DNA from: Glaciecola sp041380235
Lineage (GTDB): Bacteria; Pseudomonadota; Gammaproteobacteria; Enterobacterales; Alteromonadaceae
Assembly: GCF_041380235.1 (NCBI RefSeq)
Contig: NZ_JBGIYY010000007.1
Location: 124,001-188,000 of the forward strand
Length of the DNA stretch: 64,000 nucleotides
Direction: 5' to 3'
Every line of letters begins with the position of its first letter. Position 1 is the stretch's first letter. The position numbers were made by a program, and so were the translations under genes. Below, one piece after another: positions 56,772-64,000 of this stretch. The notes beneath the pieces were generated by a model. That model worked only from the letters and a program-made list of their open reading frames with translations, was not told the origin of the DNA and made no database searches.

Positions 56772-57482
56772 TTATGCTGTGGGTTTGTCTCGAGCGCCAA
56801 AAATACCGGTGCCTACTCTTACCATGGTGCTGCCATATTCAATTGCAAGGTTCATGTCGTTGCTCATACCCATCGAAAGGGTATCAAATTCTGGAAAGCT
56901 TTTCTGGCAATCTATAAACAGACGCTGCATTTTTTCAAAACTGTTGCGTTGTTCGGCCTCATCTGAAGTGGCTTTGGGAATAGCCATTAAGCCGCGGCAG
57001 CGTATTTTCTTCAGTTCAGAAATTTGATTAAGCAATGTAAATACTTCGCTTGCAAGCACTCCAGCTTTGTTTGCTTCATTATCAATATTTACCTGTATGC
57101 ATATATTTAAGGGTTTTTGATACGCGCCGCGTTGCTCATCTAGGCGCTTGGCAATTTTGAATCGGTCGATACTTTGTATCCAATCAAAATATTCGGCAAC
57201 AAATTTACTCTTGTTTGACTGTAATGGGCCGATATAGTGCCAAACGATATCGGAATATTGATGAAGCTGTTGAATTTTTTCAACGCCTTCTTGGACGTAA
57301 TTTTCGCCGAACTCACGGTGTCCATTTTCATACGCTTGCAATATATCGGATACTGGTTTGGTTTTACTTACGGCCAACAAATGAATATCGTTTGCGTCTC
57401 GTGAGTACTGCTTTGCGGCAGCCAATATAGATGCGCGAACTTGTTTCAAATTTTCGGCAATGGGTGCAGTTTTTACTGTCAT
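56772..57482 (-). CDS. yggS: PLP homeostasis protein (YggS family)
   Basis: A 236-residue PLP-binding protein without known catalysis that buffers vitamin B6 and affects amino-acid pools. The PLP Lys is in LAVSKTKPVSDI, and FGENYVQEGVEKI, WHYIGPLQSNKSKFVAEYFD and GMSNDMNLAIEYGSTMVRVG are family blocks. Start MTVKTAPIAENL chosen over an upstream in-frame extension with no family match. Divergent from pilT across 40 bases. Confidence 0.93.
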   Translation of the reverse strand: MTVKTAPIAENLKQVRASILAAAKQYSRDANDIHLLAVSKTKPVSDILQAYENGHREFGENYVQEGVEKIQQLHQYSDIVWHYIGPLQSNKSKFVAEYFDWIQSIDRFKIAKRLDEQRGAYQKPLNICIQVNIDNEANKAGVLASEVFTLLNQISELKKIRCRGLMAIPKATSDEAEQRNSFEKMQRLFIDCQKSFPEFDTLSMGMSNDMNLAIEYGSTMVRVGTGIFGARDKPTA

Positions 57483-57522
57483 CAAAATTACAATGCCTCT
57501 TATATGCTTGGAGAATACAGTT

Positions 57523-58554
57523 TTGGATATAAACGAATTACTCGCCTTTAGTGTGCAAAACGGTGCCTCAGATTTGCATCTGACCGCTGGCCTACCTCCG
57601 CTGATTCGGGTAGACGGCGAAATGCGTCGCCTGAATGTTGACGTGCTATCGCACAAACAGGTTCATAGCCTCATTTACGATATTATGAACGACCGTCAGC
57701 GTAAAGAATACGAAGAAATGCTCGAAGTGGACTTTTCTTTTGAAATTCCCGAGCTATCGCGTTTTCGTGTTAATGCATTTAATCAGAATCGAGGCGCGGC
57801 AGCGGTTTTAAGAACCATTCCAAGTAAAATTTTGAGTTTAGATGATTTGGGTGCGCCCGATATTTTTAAACGAATCATCAATCAGCCTACCGGTATTATA
57901 TTGGTTACCGGAGCAACTGGCTCTGGTAAGAGTACCACTTTGGCGGCAATGATTGATTATATTAATGCCCACAAACGCGAACACATACTGACCATCGAAG
58001 ATCCAATTGAATTTGTACATCAAAACAAAATGTGCGTGCTCAATCAGCGTGAAGTCCATCGAGATACGCATAGCTTTAACGCTGCTTTAAGAAGTGCGCT
58101 GAGGGAAGATCCTGATGTGATCTTGGTGGGTGAATTACGTGATTTAGAAACCATACGCCTCGCGATTTCTGCGGCAGAAACAGGCCATCTTGTATTTGGT
58201 ACGCTGCACACTAACTCTGCGCCAAAAACTATCGATAGAATTATTGATGTTTTCCCTGCCGCTGAAAAATCGATGATCCGTTCCATGCTCTCGGAATCTT
58301 TGCGGGCGGTTGTTTCTCAAACGCTGCTCAAAAAAGTTGGCGGTGGCCGAGTTGCTGCTCATGAGATTATGTTGGGTATTCCTGCGATTCGAAACTTAAT
58401 ACGCGAAGATAAAGTGCCACAAATGTATTCGGTCATTCAAACCGGCCAGGCGCATGGTATGCAAACCATGGAGCAGTGTTTACAAAAGCTGGTTGCACAA
58501 GGGGTAATTACTCAACAAGAAGCCGCTTCAAAATCAACCGACAAGAATGTTTAG
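57523..58554 (+). CDS. pilT: type IV pilus retraction ATPase PilT, TTG start
   Basis: A hexameric ATPase that retracts type IV pili. The TTG at 57523 (encoding LDINELLAFSVQNGASDLHL) is preceded by GGAG at eight bases and gives 344 residues, the usual PilT length; a longer frame from 57460 overlaps the yggS start and looks unlikely. Walker A GATGSGKSTT, Asp box DPIEFVHQNK, Walker B EDPDVILVGELRDLETI and His box TGHLVFGTLHT are intact, with AIRNLIREDK near the end. pilU follows after 30 bases. Confidence 0.93.
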   Translation: MDINELLAFSVQNGASDLHLTAGLPPLIRVDGEMRRLNVDVLSHKQVHSLIYDIMNDRQRKEYEEMLEVDFSFEIPELSRFRVNAFNQNRGAAAVLRTIPSKILSLDDLGAPDIFKRIINQPTGIILVTGATGSGKSTTLAAMIDYINAHKREHILTIEDPIEFVHQNKMCVLNQREVHRDTHSFNAALRSALREDPDVILVGELRDLETIRLAISAAETGHLVFGTLHTNSAPKTIDRIIDVFPAAEKSMIRSMLSESLRAVVSQTLLKKVGGGRVAAHEIMLGIPAIRNLIREDKVPQMYSVIQTGQAHGMQTMEQCLQKLVAQGVITQQEAASKSTDKNV

Positions 58555-58584
58555 CCGAAAAATAGTTAATAAAGAGAACTCGCT

Positions 58585-59703
58585 ATGATGACCTTAGATG
58601 AATGTTTAAAAGCAATGGTAACAAATGATGCTTCAGATTTATTTGTAACCGCCGGTATGCCAATTAGTGTGAAGGTAAACGGTAAATTAAAGCCCATATC
58701 TGATACTAAACTATCTAAAGAAGACGCATTGTCGATTGTTCATCAGGCTATGACTGACGATCAAAAAGAAGACTTTAAGCATGAAAAAGAATGTAATTTT
58801 GCGGTAAGTTTATTTGATGTGGGTCGCTTTCGTTGTTCTGCATTTTGGCAGCGTGATGCGGCCGGGATGGTTGTCAGAAGAATTGTAATGGAAATTCCAA
58901 AGGCAAGTAGCTTAGGCCTTCCTCCTATTCTGAACGACATTATCATGGCTAAAAAGGGTCTTGTGTTGTTTGTTGGCGGCACTGGCACAGGTAAGTCTAC
59001 TTCACTTGCGGCGTTAATCGGGCATCGGAATGAAAATTCTTATGGCCACATTTTGACAATTGAAGACCCAATCGAATTTTTGCATTCACATCGAAACTGT
59101 ATTGTCACGCAGCGCGAAGTCGGTATCGATACCTTGTCTTTTGATGAGGCTCTCAAAAGCTCTTTGAGACAGGCGCCTGACGTCATACTTATTGGCGAGA
59201 TCCGCTCCATGGAAACGATGGAATACGCGATGTCTTTTGCAGATACAGGGCATTTGTGTGTGGCCACGCTGCACGCTAATAATGCGAACCAAGCCATTGA
59301 ACGAATTATGCATTTAGCGCCTAGCGAGCTTCATGCAAAACTACGTTACGATCTGAGCTTAAACATTCGAGCCATTGTGGCTCAGCAATTGGTGCCTACT
59401 GTTGACGGAAAAGGCCGGGTTGCGGCGATTGAAATATTACTAAATTCGCCACTAATTTCTGATCTGATCCAGCGTAATGAAATGGGCGCGCTCAAAGAAG
59501 CAATGATGAAGGGAAGGGAGCTTGGTATGCAAACCTTCGACATGGCTTTATATGACTTATTTAAACAAGGTAAAATCAACGAAGAGCAAGCTCTGCATCA
59601 TGCAGACTCGCCTAATGATTTGCGCTTGATGATTAAATTAGACAGCAAGTCTTTTGGCAGTCCTTTGGGCTCTTTAAGTAACGTTTCAATTGATTTAGAT
59701 TAG
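58585..59703 (+). CDS. pilU: PilT-like ATPase PilU
   Basis: A 372-residue PilT paralogue that assists retraction. Walker A VGGTGTGKSTSLAALIG, EDPIEFLHSHRNC, Walker B QAPDVILIGEIRSMETME and ADTGHLCVATLHANNANQ are intact. It differs from PilT in CSAFWQRDAAGMVVRRI (residues about 87-103) and has a serine-rich, acidic tail. AAGAGAAC precedes the ATG. It is the second gene of pilTU. Confidence 0.93.
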   Translation: MMTLDECLKAMVTNDASDLFVTAGMPISVKVNGKLKPISDTKLSKEDALSIVHQAMTDDQKEDFKHEKECNFAVSLFDVGRFRCSAFWQRDAAGMVVRRIVMEIPKASSLGLPPILNDIIMAKKGLVLFVGGTGTGKSTSLAALIGHRNENSYGHILTIEDPIEFLHSHRNCIVTQREVGIDTLSFDEALKSSLRQAPDVILIGEIRSMETMEYAMSFADTGHLCVATLHANNANQAIERIMHLAPSELHAKLRYDLSLNIRAIVAQQLVPTVDGKGRVAAIEILLNSPLISDLIQRNEMGALKEAMMKGRELGMQTFDMALYDLFKQGKINEEQALHHADSPNDLRLMIKLDSKSFGSPLGSLSNVSIDLD

Positions 59704-59814
59704 GCCTTATTTTATAAACCGCTTTACTTTGATTGAAAGTCCTTGATAATTTGGGTTTACTTAAACACCATATTATTCAAGTGCTTGGTTACAGTGGTTA
59801 GCGAGCGCACTCAC

Positions 59815-59859
59815 GTAATATAGTCATGCAATATAGTCGTGCAATATAGTCATGCAATA
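59815..59859. repeat. 13-bp tandem repeat, three units and a partial one
   Basis: Units GTAATATAGTCAT, GCAATATAGTCGT and GCAATATAGTCAT follow one another, then GCAATA. They lie 17 bases before the DUF2007 start. Slippage-type repeat; phase variation of expression is possible. Confidence 0.75.
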
Positions 59860-59876
59860 CATAGGCGCCCCGCTAA

Positions 59877-60209
59877 ATGAAACGCTTTTACAAAGATTTT
59901 GATCAATTTAAAGTACGTCAAATTTACATTCTGCTCAGCGATGCAGGCATTCCCTGCACCATCAAAAACGAACTCTTGCAAGGCGCTAGCGGTGAAATTC
60001 CGCATCATGAGGCATTGCCAGAAATTTGGTTGTTAGACAATGAGTGGGAAGCCAAAGCTAGCGCATTATTAGCAGAGTTTGAGCAAGATATAAAAGCCGA
60101 AGACGTATCAGAATTTGATTGGCTGTGCGCGTCTTGTGAGCAAAGCAATGAGCCGCAGTTCAGAATCTGCTGGCAGTGCCAAAGCCCTCGCGAAGCCCAA
60201 ATCGATTGA
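59877..60209 (+). CDS. DUF2007 protein with C-terminal zinc ribbon
   Basis: A 110-residue protein. Residues 1-75 match the PII-like DUF2007 fold (RQIYILLSDAGIPCTIKNEL, EIWLLDNEWEAKASALLAEF). The C-terminal WLCASCEQSNEPQFRICWQC has two Cys pairs and looks like a RanBP2-type zinc finger. Function unknown. The region upstream to pilU is 173 bases with the tandem repeat. It converges with ruvX across 10 bases. Confidence 0.85.
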   Translation: MKRFYKDFDQFKVRQIYILLSDAGIPCTIKNELLQGASGEIPHHEALPEIWLLDNEWEAKASALLAEFEQDIKAEDVSEFDWLCASCEQSNEPQFRICWQCQSPREAQID

Positions 60210-60219
60210 TTGATCGAGG

Positions 60220-60648
60220 CTATTGTTCTTGTGTAGGCTCTACCAACCAGCTTTCGTAAATCAGACACGCCGAAACGCTATCGACTTTTTCTTTGCTTAA
60301 TTTCTTGTATCCACCAAATTCAAACAACCTGGCTTTTGCCTCTACGGTGGTTAAGCGCTCATCTTGATAGTGCACTTTAAGATTGAATTTATGAGCAAGT
60401 CTGCGGCCAAATTTTTTCGCGTTTGCCGTAATGGCTTGAGGGGTGCCATCCATGTTTAAAGGCAAGCCAACGACTAGAGCTGAAGGTTGCCATTCTTTTA
60501 AAACTTGTGTTACCACTTCCCAGTCGGGAATACCATCTCTAGCCTGCAGTGCTGCAAGAGGAGAAGCTGTGCCGGTGATGCTCTGACCAACGGCAACACC
60601 GATGCTTTTCATGCCAAAATCAAAGGCCAGAATTGTTTGATTATTCAC
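60220..60648 (-). CDS. ruvX: RuvX/YqgF resolvase-like nuclease
   Basis: A 142-residue RNase H-fold nuclease; E. coli YqgF acts in pre-16S rRNA maturation. Catalytic acids are in FDFGMKSIGVAV, in VVGLPLNMDGT and in YQDERLTTVEA, and DSVSAC gives the final one. The stop is followed at once by the gene end; the start is adjacent to the yqgE stop with no gap, so they are translated together. It is last in rsmE-gshB-yqgE-ruvX. Confidence 0.93.
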   Translation of the reverse strand: MNNQTILAFDFGMKSIGVAVGQSITGTASPLAALQARDGIPDWEVVTQVLKEWQPSALVVGLPLNMDGTPQAITANAKKFGRRLAHKFNLKVHYQDERLTTVEAKARLFEFGGYKKLSKEKVDSVSACLIYESWLVEPTQEQ

Positions 60649-61224
60649 CTATGCATGCCCAGACTGCTGGGTGAGCTGCCAAACGTCAACGCCAAGTTTG
60701 TTTACCGCAGCCTGCCATTTTTTATGGATCGGCGTATCGAACAAAATATCATGATCAGCTTGAAGGGTCAGCCACGCATTATCTTGAAGTTCTTGTTCTA
60801 ATTGTCCTGGCTCCCAACCTGCATATCCTAGTGCAATAATACTGCGCGCTGGACCGCGACTATTGCCAATTACCGATAAGATGTCTTTTGAGGTGGTAAC
60901 CATGATTTCGGAATTAAGCTGCATGCTCGAATTCCATCCGGTTTGATTGCTGTGCAAAATAAAACCACGGTCTTGATTTACCGGGCCTCCACATACCACA
61001 ATTTTATCTATTTTATCTTCGTCGATGTTGGCTGAATTGTCTGTTTGCGCAATCAGCTCACGAAACGTCATGCTTGAAGCTTGATTGATGACGATACCCA
61101 TCGCCCCATTTTCGTTGTGTTCTAACACATATGTGACCGAGCGAGAAAAATACTCATCGTCTAAACAAGGCATGGCTACCAAAAAATGGTTTTGCAAGCT
61201 GGTTATTTGTTCAATATTCGCCAC
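60649..61224 (-). CDS. yqgE: YqgE/AlgH family protein (DUF179)
   Basis: A 191-residue protein whose biochemical role is unknown. It starts SLQNHFLVAMPCLDDEYF, and has YVLEHNENGAMGIVINQ and GGPVNQDRGFILH, the family signatures, and ALGYAGWEPGQLEQEL. It is 17 bases after gshB. The arrangement with gshB and ruvX is a conserved gammaproteobacterial cluster. Confidence 0.93.
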   Translation of the reverse strand: MANIEQITSLQNHFLVAMPCLDDEYFSRSVTYVLEHNENGAMGIVINQASSMTFRELIAQTDNSANIDEDKIDKIVVCGGPVNQDRGFILHSNQTGWNSSMQLNSEIMVTTSKDILSVIGNSRGPARSIIALGYAGWEPGQLEQELQDNAWLTLQADHDILFDTPIHKKWQAAVNKLGVDVWQLTQQSGHA

Positions 61225-61241
61225 AGTGACTGATTACTCCC

Positions 61242-62189
61242 CTAAAGTCGTTTTTCGATAGCATCAAATAATTTGGCGCACACATTCACAGGATATGCGG
61301 CCTCGATTTCACGAACGCAAGTGGGCGATGTAATGTTTATTTCAGTGACTTTATTACCAATCATGTCTAAGCCAACAAACAAAATACCTCGACTGGGCAT
61401 ATCCTTAGCGATAGTTTGCGCTACTAGCATGTCTTCTTTGTTTACTTCTTGGGGAACACCTGAGCCTCCGGCAGCTAAATTTCCACGGGTTTCATTGGCG
61501 GCGGGCAAGCGTGCTAAACAATAAGGTATCACTTCGCCATCGATCAACAATATGCGTTTGTCACCTTTGCTTATTTCAGGCATGTAGCGCTGTACCATGG
61601 CGTGTTTGTTACCATTGTCGGTTAGCACTTCGCTGATCACCCCTAAATTGGTGCCATCAGGAGTGACTCTAAATATGGACGTGCCGCCCATGCCATCGAG
61701 AGGCTTGCAAATAATGTCTTTATGTTTCGCATGAAAGGCTTTGAACGCTGACTTTTGCGAGGTCACTAAGGTATCTGGGATAAACTGGGGGTAAAGCGCA
61801 GTAAATAATTTTTCGTTAAAATCTCTTAAGGCCTGCGGTTTGTTAACCACCAATGCCCCTGCTGTTTCTGCAAGTTCCAAAATATGCGTCGCATATAAGA
61901 ACTCGCTATCAAAGGGGGGGTCTTTGCGCATTAAGATAACGTCCATCTCACCTAGGTTGATGGTTTGTTCGGACAATACTTGATAGTAATCTGTCACAGA
62001 GTCGGTAATGCTAATAGTTTGAGAGATTGCGAGTGGCACACCATTATCTATGCTCAAGTGTTTCTGCTGAATATAGTGAATTTGGTATCCGCGGCGCTGA
62101 GCTTCTAGCATTAGCGCAAAGCTGGTATCTTTTTTAGTATTAATCGCAGTGATAGGGTCCATCACTACTGCAAGTTTTAAATTCGCCAT
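61242..62189 (-). CDS. gshB: glutathione synthetase
   Basis: An ATP-grasp enzyme of 315 residues that joins gamma-glutamylcysteine and glycine. Motifs: VVMDPITAINTKKDTSFAL at the N-terminus, ICKPLDGMGGTSIFRV for ATP, and DKRILLIDGEVIPYCLARLP, GNLAAGGSG and EINITSPTCVREIE for metal and substrate. It is 69 bases after rsmE. Length matches E. coli GshB (about 315). Confidence 0.95.
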   Translation of the reverse strand: MANLKLAVVMDPITAINTKKDTSFALMLEAQRRGYQIHYIQQKHLSIDNGVPLAISQTISITDSVTDYYQVLSEQTINLGEMDVILMRKDPPFDSEFLYATHILELAETAGALVVNKPQALRDFNEKLFTALYPQFIPDTLVTSQKSAFKAFHAKHKDIICKPLDGMGGTSIFRVTPDGTNLGVISEVLTDNGNKHAMVQRYMPEISKGDKRILLIDGEVIPYCLARLPAANETRGNLAAGGSGVPQEVNKEDMLVAQTIAKDMPSRGILFVGLDMIGNKVTEINITSPTCVREIEAAYPVNVCAKLFDAIEKRL

Positions 62190-62258
62190 AATTAAATATC
62201 TCTAATCTGTTGGAAAAAACACGGCTTATCGTGTGGTGTTTTAGTCAAAGTCGAAAAG

Positions 62259-62987
62259 TTAAAGGTCACCATGAAGGGCTTGCAACACAGCAATGCTTGT
62301 TACTGCTGCTGTTTCAGTGCGAAGAATACGAGGCCCCATGTTTACCGCAGTATAGCCAATTTGTTCGGCAGTATAGACTTCTTGCTCAGAAAAACCGCCT
62401 TCCGGGCCAATAAGTAATTGAAACCCAGTTTCAGAGCGCGCAATACCCGACAGATAATGCTGGCTCGAGGGCGCTAGGATCAGTTTTTTCATGTTTGACT
62501 GTTTGCCAATAAAGCGGCTATATGGAACCGGCTGATGCAATATTGGTAGCCGATTTCGCTGCGACTGTTCGCAGGCTCCAATGATGATTTTAAGCCATTG
62601 TTCATGTTTTTTAGCCCAGCGGTCTTCGCTTAACTTGACGTTACAAAATTCGGTAATAACGGGCGTAATTTCGCTGACCCCTAACTCTACTGCTTTTTGT
62701 AATGCATAATCCATGCGATCGCCCTTTGATACCCCCTGAGCAAGATGCACTGAAAGCGGCGACTCTACATGCAAACTAATTTGCGCGTCGACTAAAGCAG
62801 AGCAATGTTTTTTGTGGATGATTGTTATTTGAGAAGGGAAATCTGACCCGTCACCGTTAAAAAGTACAATAGGTGAGCCTTCTTTTAAGCGTAATACGGT
62901 GCATATATAATGCGAAAGTGTCGCTTCGAGAATAACCTCGGTGTCGGGCTGAAGAGCTTGATTAGTATAGAATCTAGGAATGCGCAT
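62259..62987 (-). CDS. rsmE: 16S rRNA m3U1498 methyltransferase
   Basis: A SPOUT-class methyltransferase of 242 residues that methylates uridine 1498 of 16S rRNA. N-terminal PUA-like part (RFYTNQAL, HYICTVLRLKEG) and a SPOUT knot with LLIGPEGGFSEQEV and GPRILRTETAAVT. It is the first gene of the rsmE-gshB-yqgE-ruvX unit, with no strong terminator seen after it. Confidence 0.94.
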   Translation of the reverse strand: MRIPRFYTNQALQPDTEVILEATLSHYICTVLRLKEGSPIVLFNGDGSDFPSQITIIHKKHCSALVDAQISLHVESPLSVHLAQGVSKGDRMDYALQKAVELGVSEITPVITEFCNVKLSEDRWAKKHEQWLKIIIGACEQSQRNRLPILHQPVPYSRFIGKQSNMKKLILAPSSQHYLSGIARSETGFQLLIGPEGGFSEQEVYTAEQIGYTAVNMGPRILRTETAAVTSIAVLQALHGDL

Positions 62988-63097
62988 AATTATAAATGAA
63001 GGGTAATTAGCGCATTAGTATCGCAAATTAGCTTAGGCGATGTCGATGTAAAAGTAGAAATGAATGCCGAATCGGGTTAAAATCCATCCGATTTTGT

Positions 63098-63322
63098 TCA
63101 AGCAGCCTCTGTGTTACGCGACTTCATGTTGTAAGCGCTACTGTACGAACGTGAAATTGAGTCGCCTGTATTTGCAGACTTATGTTCATCAATTGGTGTG
63201 GGTGTTTCGTTTTCTTTTCGAGCATAGACGGTATTTTTACCGCGCGGCTCGGTTAGACAAAATGCGAATAAACCAATAACAATTAAAAATAATAATGTAA
63301 GTATAATACCAGAGAATTCCAT
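63098..63322 (-). CDS. small membrane protein, 74 residues
   Basis: Starts at ATG (MEFSGIILTLLF), with GGAG 10 bases upstream; an in-frame GTG eight codons earlier is possible. One membrane helix (about residues 3-22) followed by a polar, Ser/Asn-rich tail (NTGDSISRSYSSAYN). No family recognised. It is divergent from mscS and 111 bases from rsmE. Likely real because of the helix and start signals. Confidence 0.55.
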   Translation of the reverse strand: MEFSGIILTLLFLIVIGLFAFCLTEPRGKNTVYARKENETPTPIDEHKSANTGDSISRSYSSAYNMKSRNTEAA

Positions 63323-63384
63323 GCTCTTTTGACTCCGTAATGTCACTGGTCGAATTTATACACCGATCAAAAGGTCATTGCAAG

Positions 63385-63414
63385 CAAATGTGTTGCAAAT
63401 TTGCTACACATTTG
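63385..63414. promoter_or_regulatory. 30-bp palindrome upstream of mscS
   Basis: CAAATGTGT and ACACATTTG flank the palindrome GCAAATTTGC, with one T-T mismatch at each junction. Overall near-perfect dyad symmetry in the 232-base gap between the small membrane protein gene and mscS. A protein-binding site is likely; the binding protein is unknown. Confidence 0.55.
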
Positions 63415-63480
63415 TTAAATAACTGAAATAACAAAAAAAATTACTTACCATTTATTTTGAAAAATGCGTAAAGTGAAAAA

Positions 63481-63522
63481 AGTCCAAACAAAATATCACC
63501 TCAAACGCGGTGAATTTGGACT
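63481..63522 (+). promoter_or_regulatory. two-part hairpin in the likely mscS leader
   Basis: AGTCCAAA (63481-63488) pairs with TTTGGACT (63515-63522), and inside it TCACC (63496-63500) pairs with GGTGA (63509-63513). It ends 32 bases before the mscS ATG. It has no T run. It could be a leader RNA structure or a weak pause site. Confidence 0.55.
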
Positions 63523-63554
63523 AAATTAAACATAAATACAAAGGAAATGTCATC

Positions 63555-64000
63555 ATGTTCGACTTCACAGCAGACGATGCAACAAAATATTTAGATCTTT
63601 ATATCATTCCATTCGCGATTAACCTTGTTGTCGCAATCATTATATTCGTCATCGGTAAAATGGTGGTTAATATACTGGTTAATTTAGTGGGTAAATTACT
63701 TGGTCGTGCCTCTTACGACCCAATGTTAGTCAACTTCTTGAAGAGCATTGTCAAAGCAGTATTGATGCTGTTTGTAATCATTGCTGCCTTAGGTAGATTA
63801 GGCATTGATACCACATCATTAATCGCTATCTTAGGTGCTGCAGGTTTAGCTATCGGCCTTTCTTTGCAAGGTTCATTACAAAACTTTGCTGCCGGCGTAA
63901 TGCTACTAGTATTTAAACCCTTCAAATCTGGCAATTTTGTAGACGCTGGTGGTGCCATGGGTACTGTAAAATCAATCGGTATCTTTACCACCGTTATGAA
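63555..64000 (+). CDS. mscS: small-conductance mechanosensitive channel, N-terminal part (cut by window edge)
   Basis: An open frame from ATG 63555, preceded by AAAGGAAA, to the window end (148 codons). Two hydrophobic helices (about residues 18-40 and 60-82) lead into the pore helix LGAAGLAIGLSLQGSLQNFA, the Gly/Ala-rich TM3 typical of MscS, then VMLLVFKPFKSGNFVDAGG opening the beta domain. The channel releases solutes under osmotic downshock. The gene continues beyond the window. Confidence 0.92.
   Translation, partial: MFDFTADDATKYLDLYIIPFAINLVVAIIIFVIGKMVVNILVNLVGKLLGRASYDPMLVNFLKSIVKAVLMLFVIIAALGRLGIDTTSLIAILGAAGLAIGLSLQGSLQNFAAGVMLLVFKPFKSGNFVDAGGAMGTVKSIGIFTTVM

Overview
The window looks like a chromosomal segment of a marine gammaproteobacterium of the Alteromonadales, probably close to Glaciecola, Paraglaciecola or Alteromonas. 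This is inferred from gene content and protein style: an Oar-like TonB-dependent receptor, the carboxynorspermidine route to polyamines, AceK, an attenuator-controlled thrABC operon, DUF3545, DUF3833 and DUF4426 proteins, and the ruvX-yqgE-gshB-rsmE and pilT/pilU/yggS/proC/yggT neighbourhoods. No rRNA or intact tRNA gene is seen. Both ends are cut: an exonuclease tail at the left and an MscS channel at the right.

Layout. 0-8.6 kb: exonuclease tail, a lipoprotein/DUF4105 envelope pair, an IS91-type transposase fossil, a transglutaminase-like/TPR lipoprotein, a conserved protein of unknown function, and two overlapping amidohydrolase genes, the second without the metal-binding residues. 8.7-15 kb: a minus-strand run of uridine kinase, a NupC nucleoside transporter broken by one in-frame TGA, and a 2-oxoglutarate oxygenase, divergent from a large TonB-dependent receptor. 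15-25 kb: carboxynorspermidine synthase/decarboxylase, a PLP deaminase-like enzyme, chalcone-isomerase-like and DUF3833 proteins, a two-component system, MAPEG and AceK. 25-27.3 kb: a secreted protein with a PEP-CTERM-like tail and a diguanylate cyclase.

27.7-43.3 kb is an accessory island of defence type. It holds hypothetical proteins, a RipA-like membrane protein, a small basic protein followed by a methyltransferase/specificity fusion with degenerate catalytic motifs, and then a full type I restriction-modification operon: hsdM, hsdS, an AlbA_2/GHKL-type protein, hsdR and a YgjP-like metallopeptidase. Two small overlapping membrane-protein genes follow. The next 1.1 kb is gene-poor and carries a perfect 26-bp-arm inverted repeat and a tRNA-like scrap. 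Fragments resembling IS ends and the mixed content suggest repeated insertion.

44.3-64 kb is core chromosome: the thr leader/attenuator and thrABC, ung, DUF3545, tal-pgi, yaaA, a GST, a DUF4426-yggT-proC-yggS run divergent from pilT-pilU, DUF2007, rsmE-gshB-yqgE-ruvX, a small membrane protein and mscS with palindromic upstream DNA.

The most useful items for follow-up are the degenerate M/S fusion cassette beside the type I system, the single-codon nupC lesion, the thr attenuator with three competing pairings, the long hairpin at 43.9 kb, and the canonical/degenerate amidohydrolase pair.
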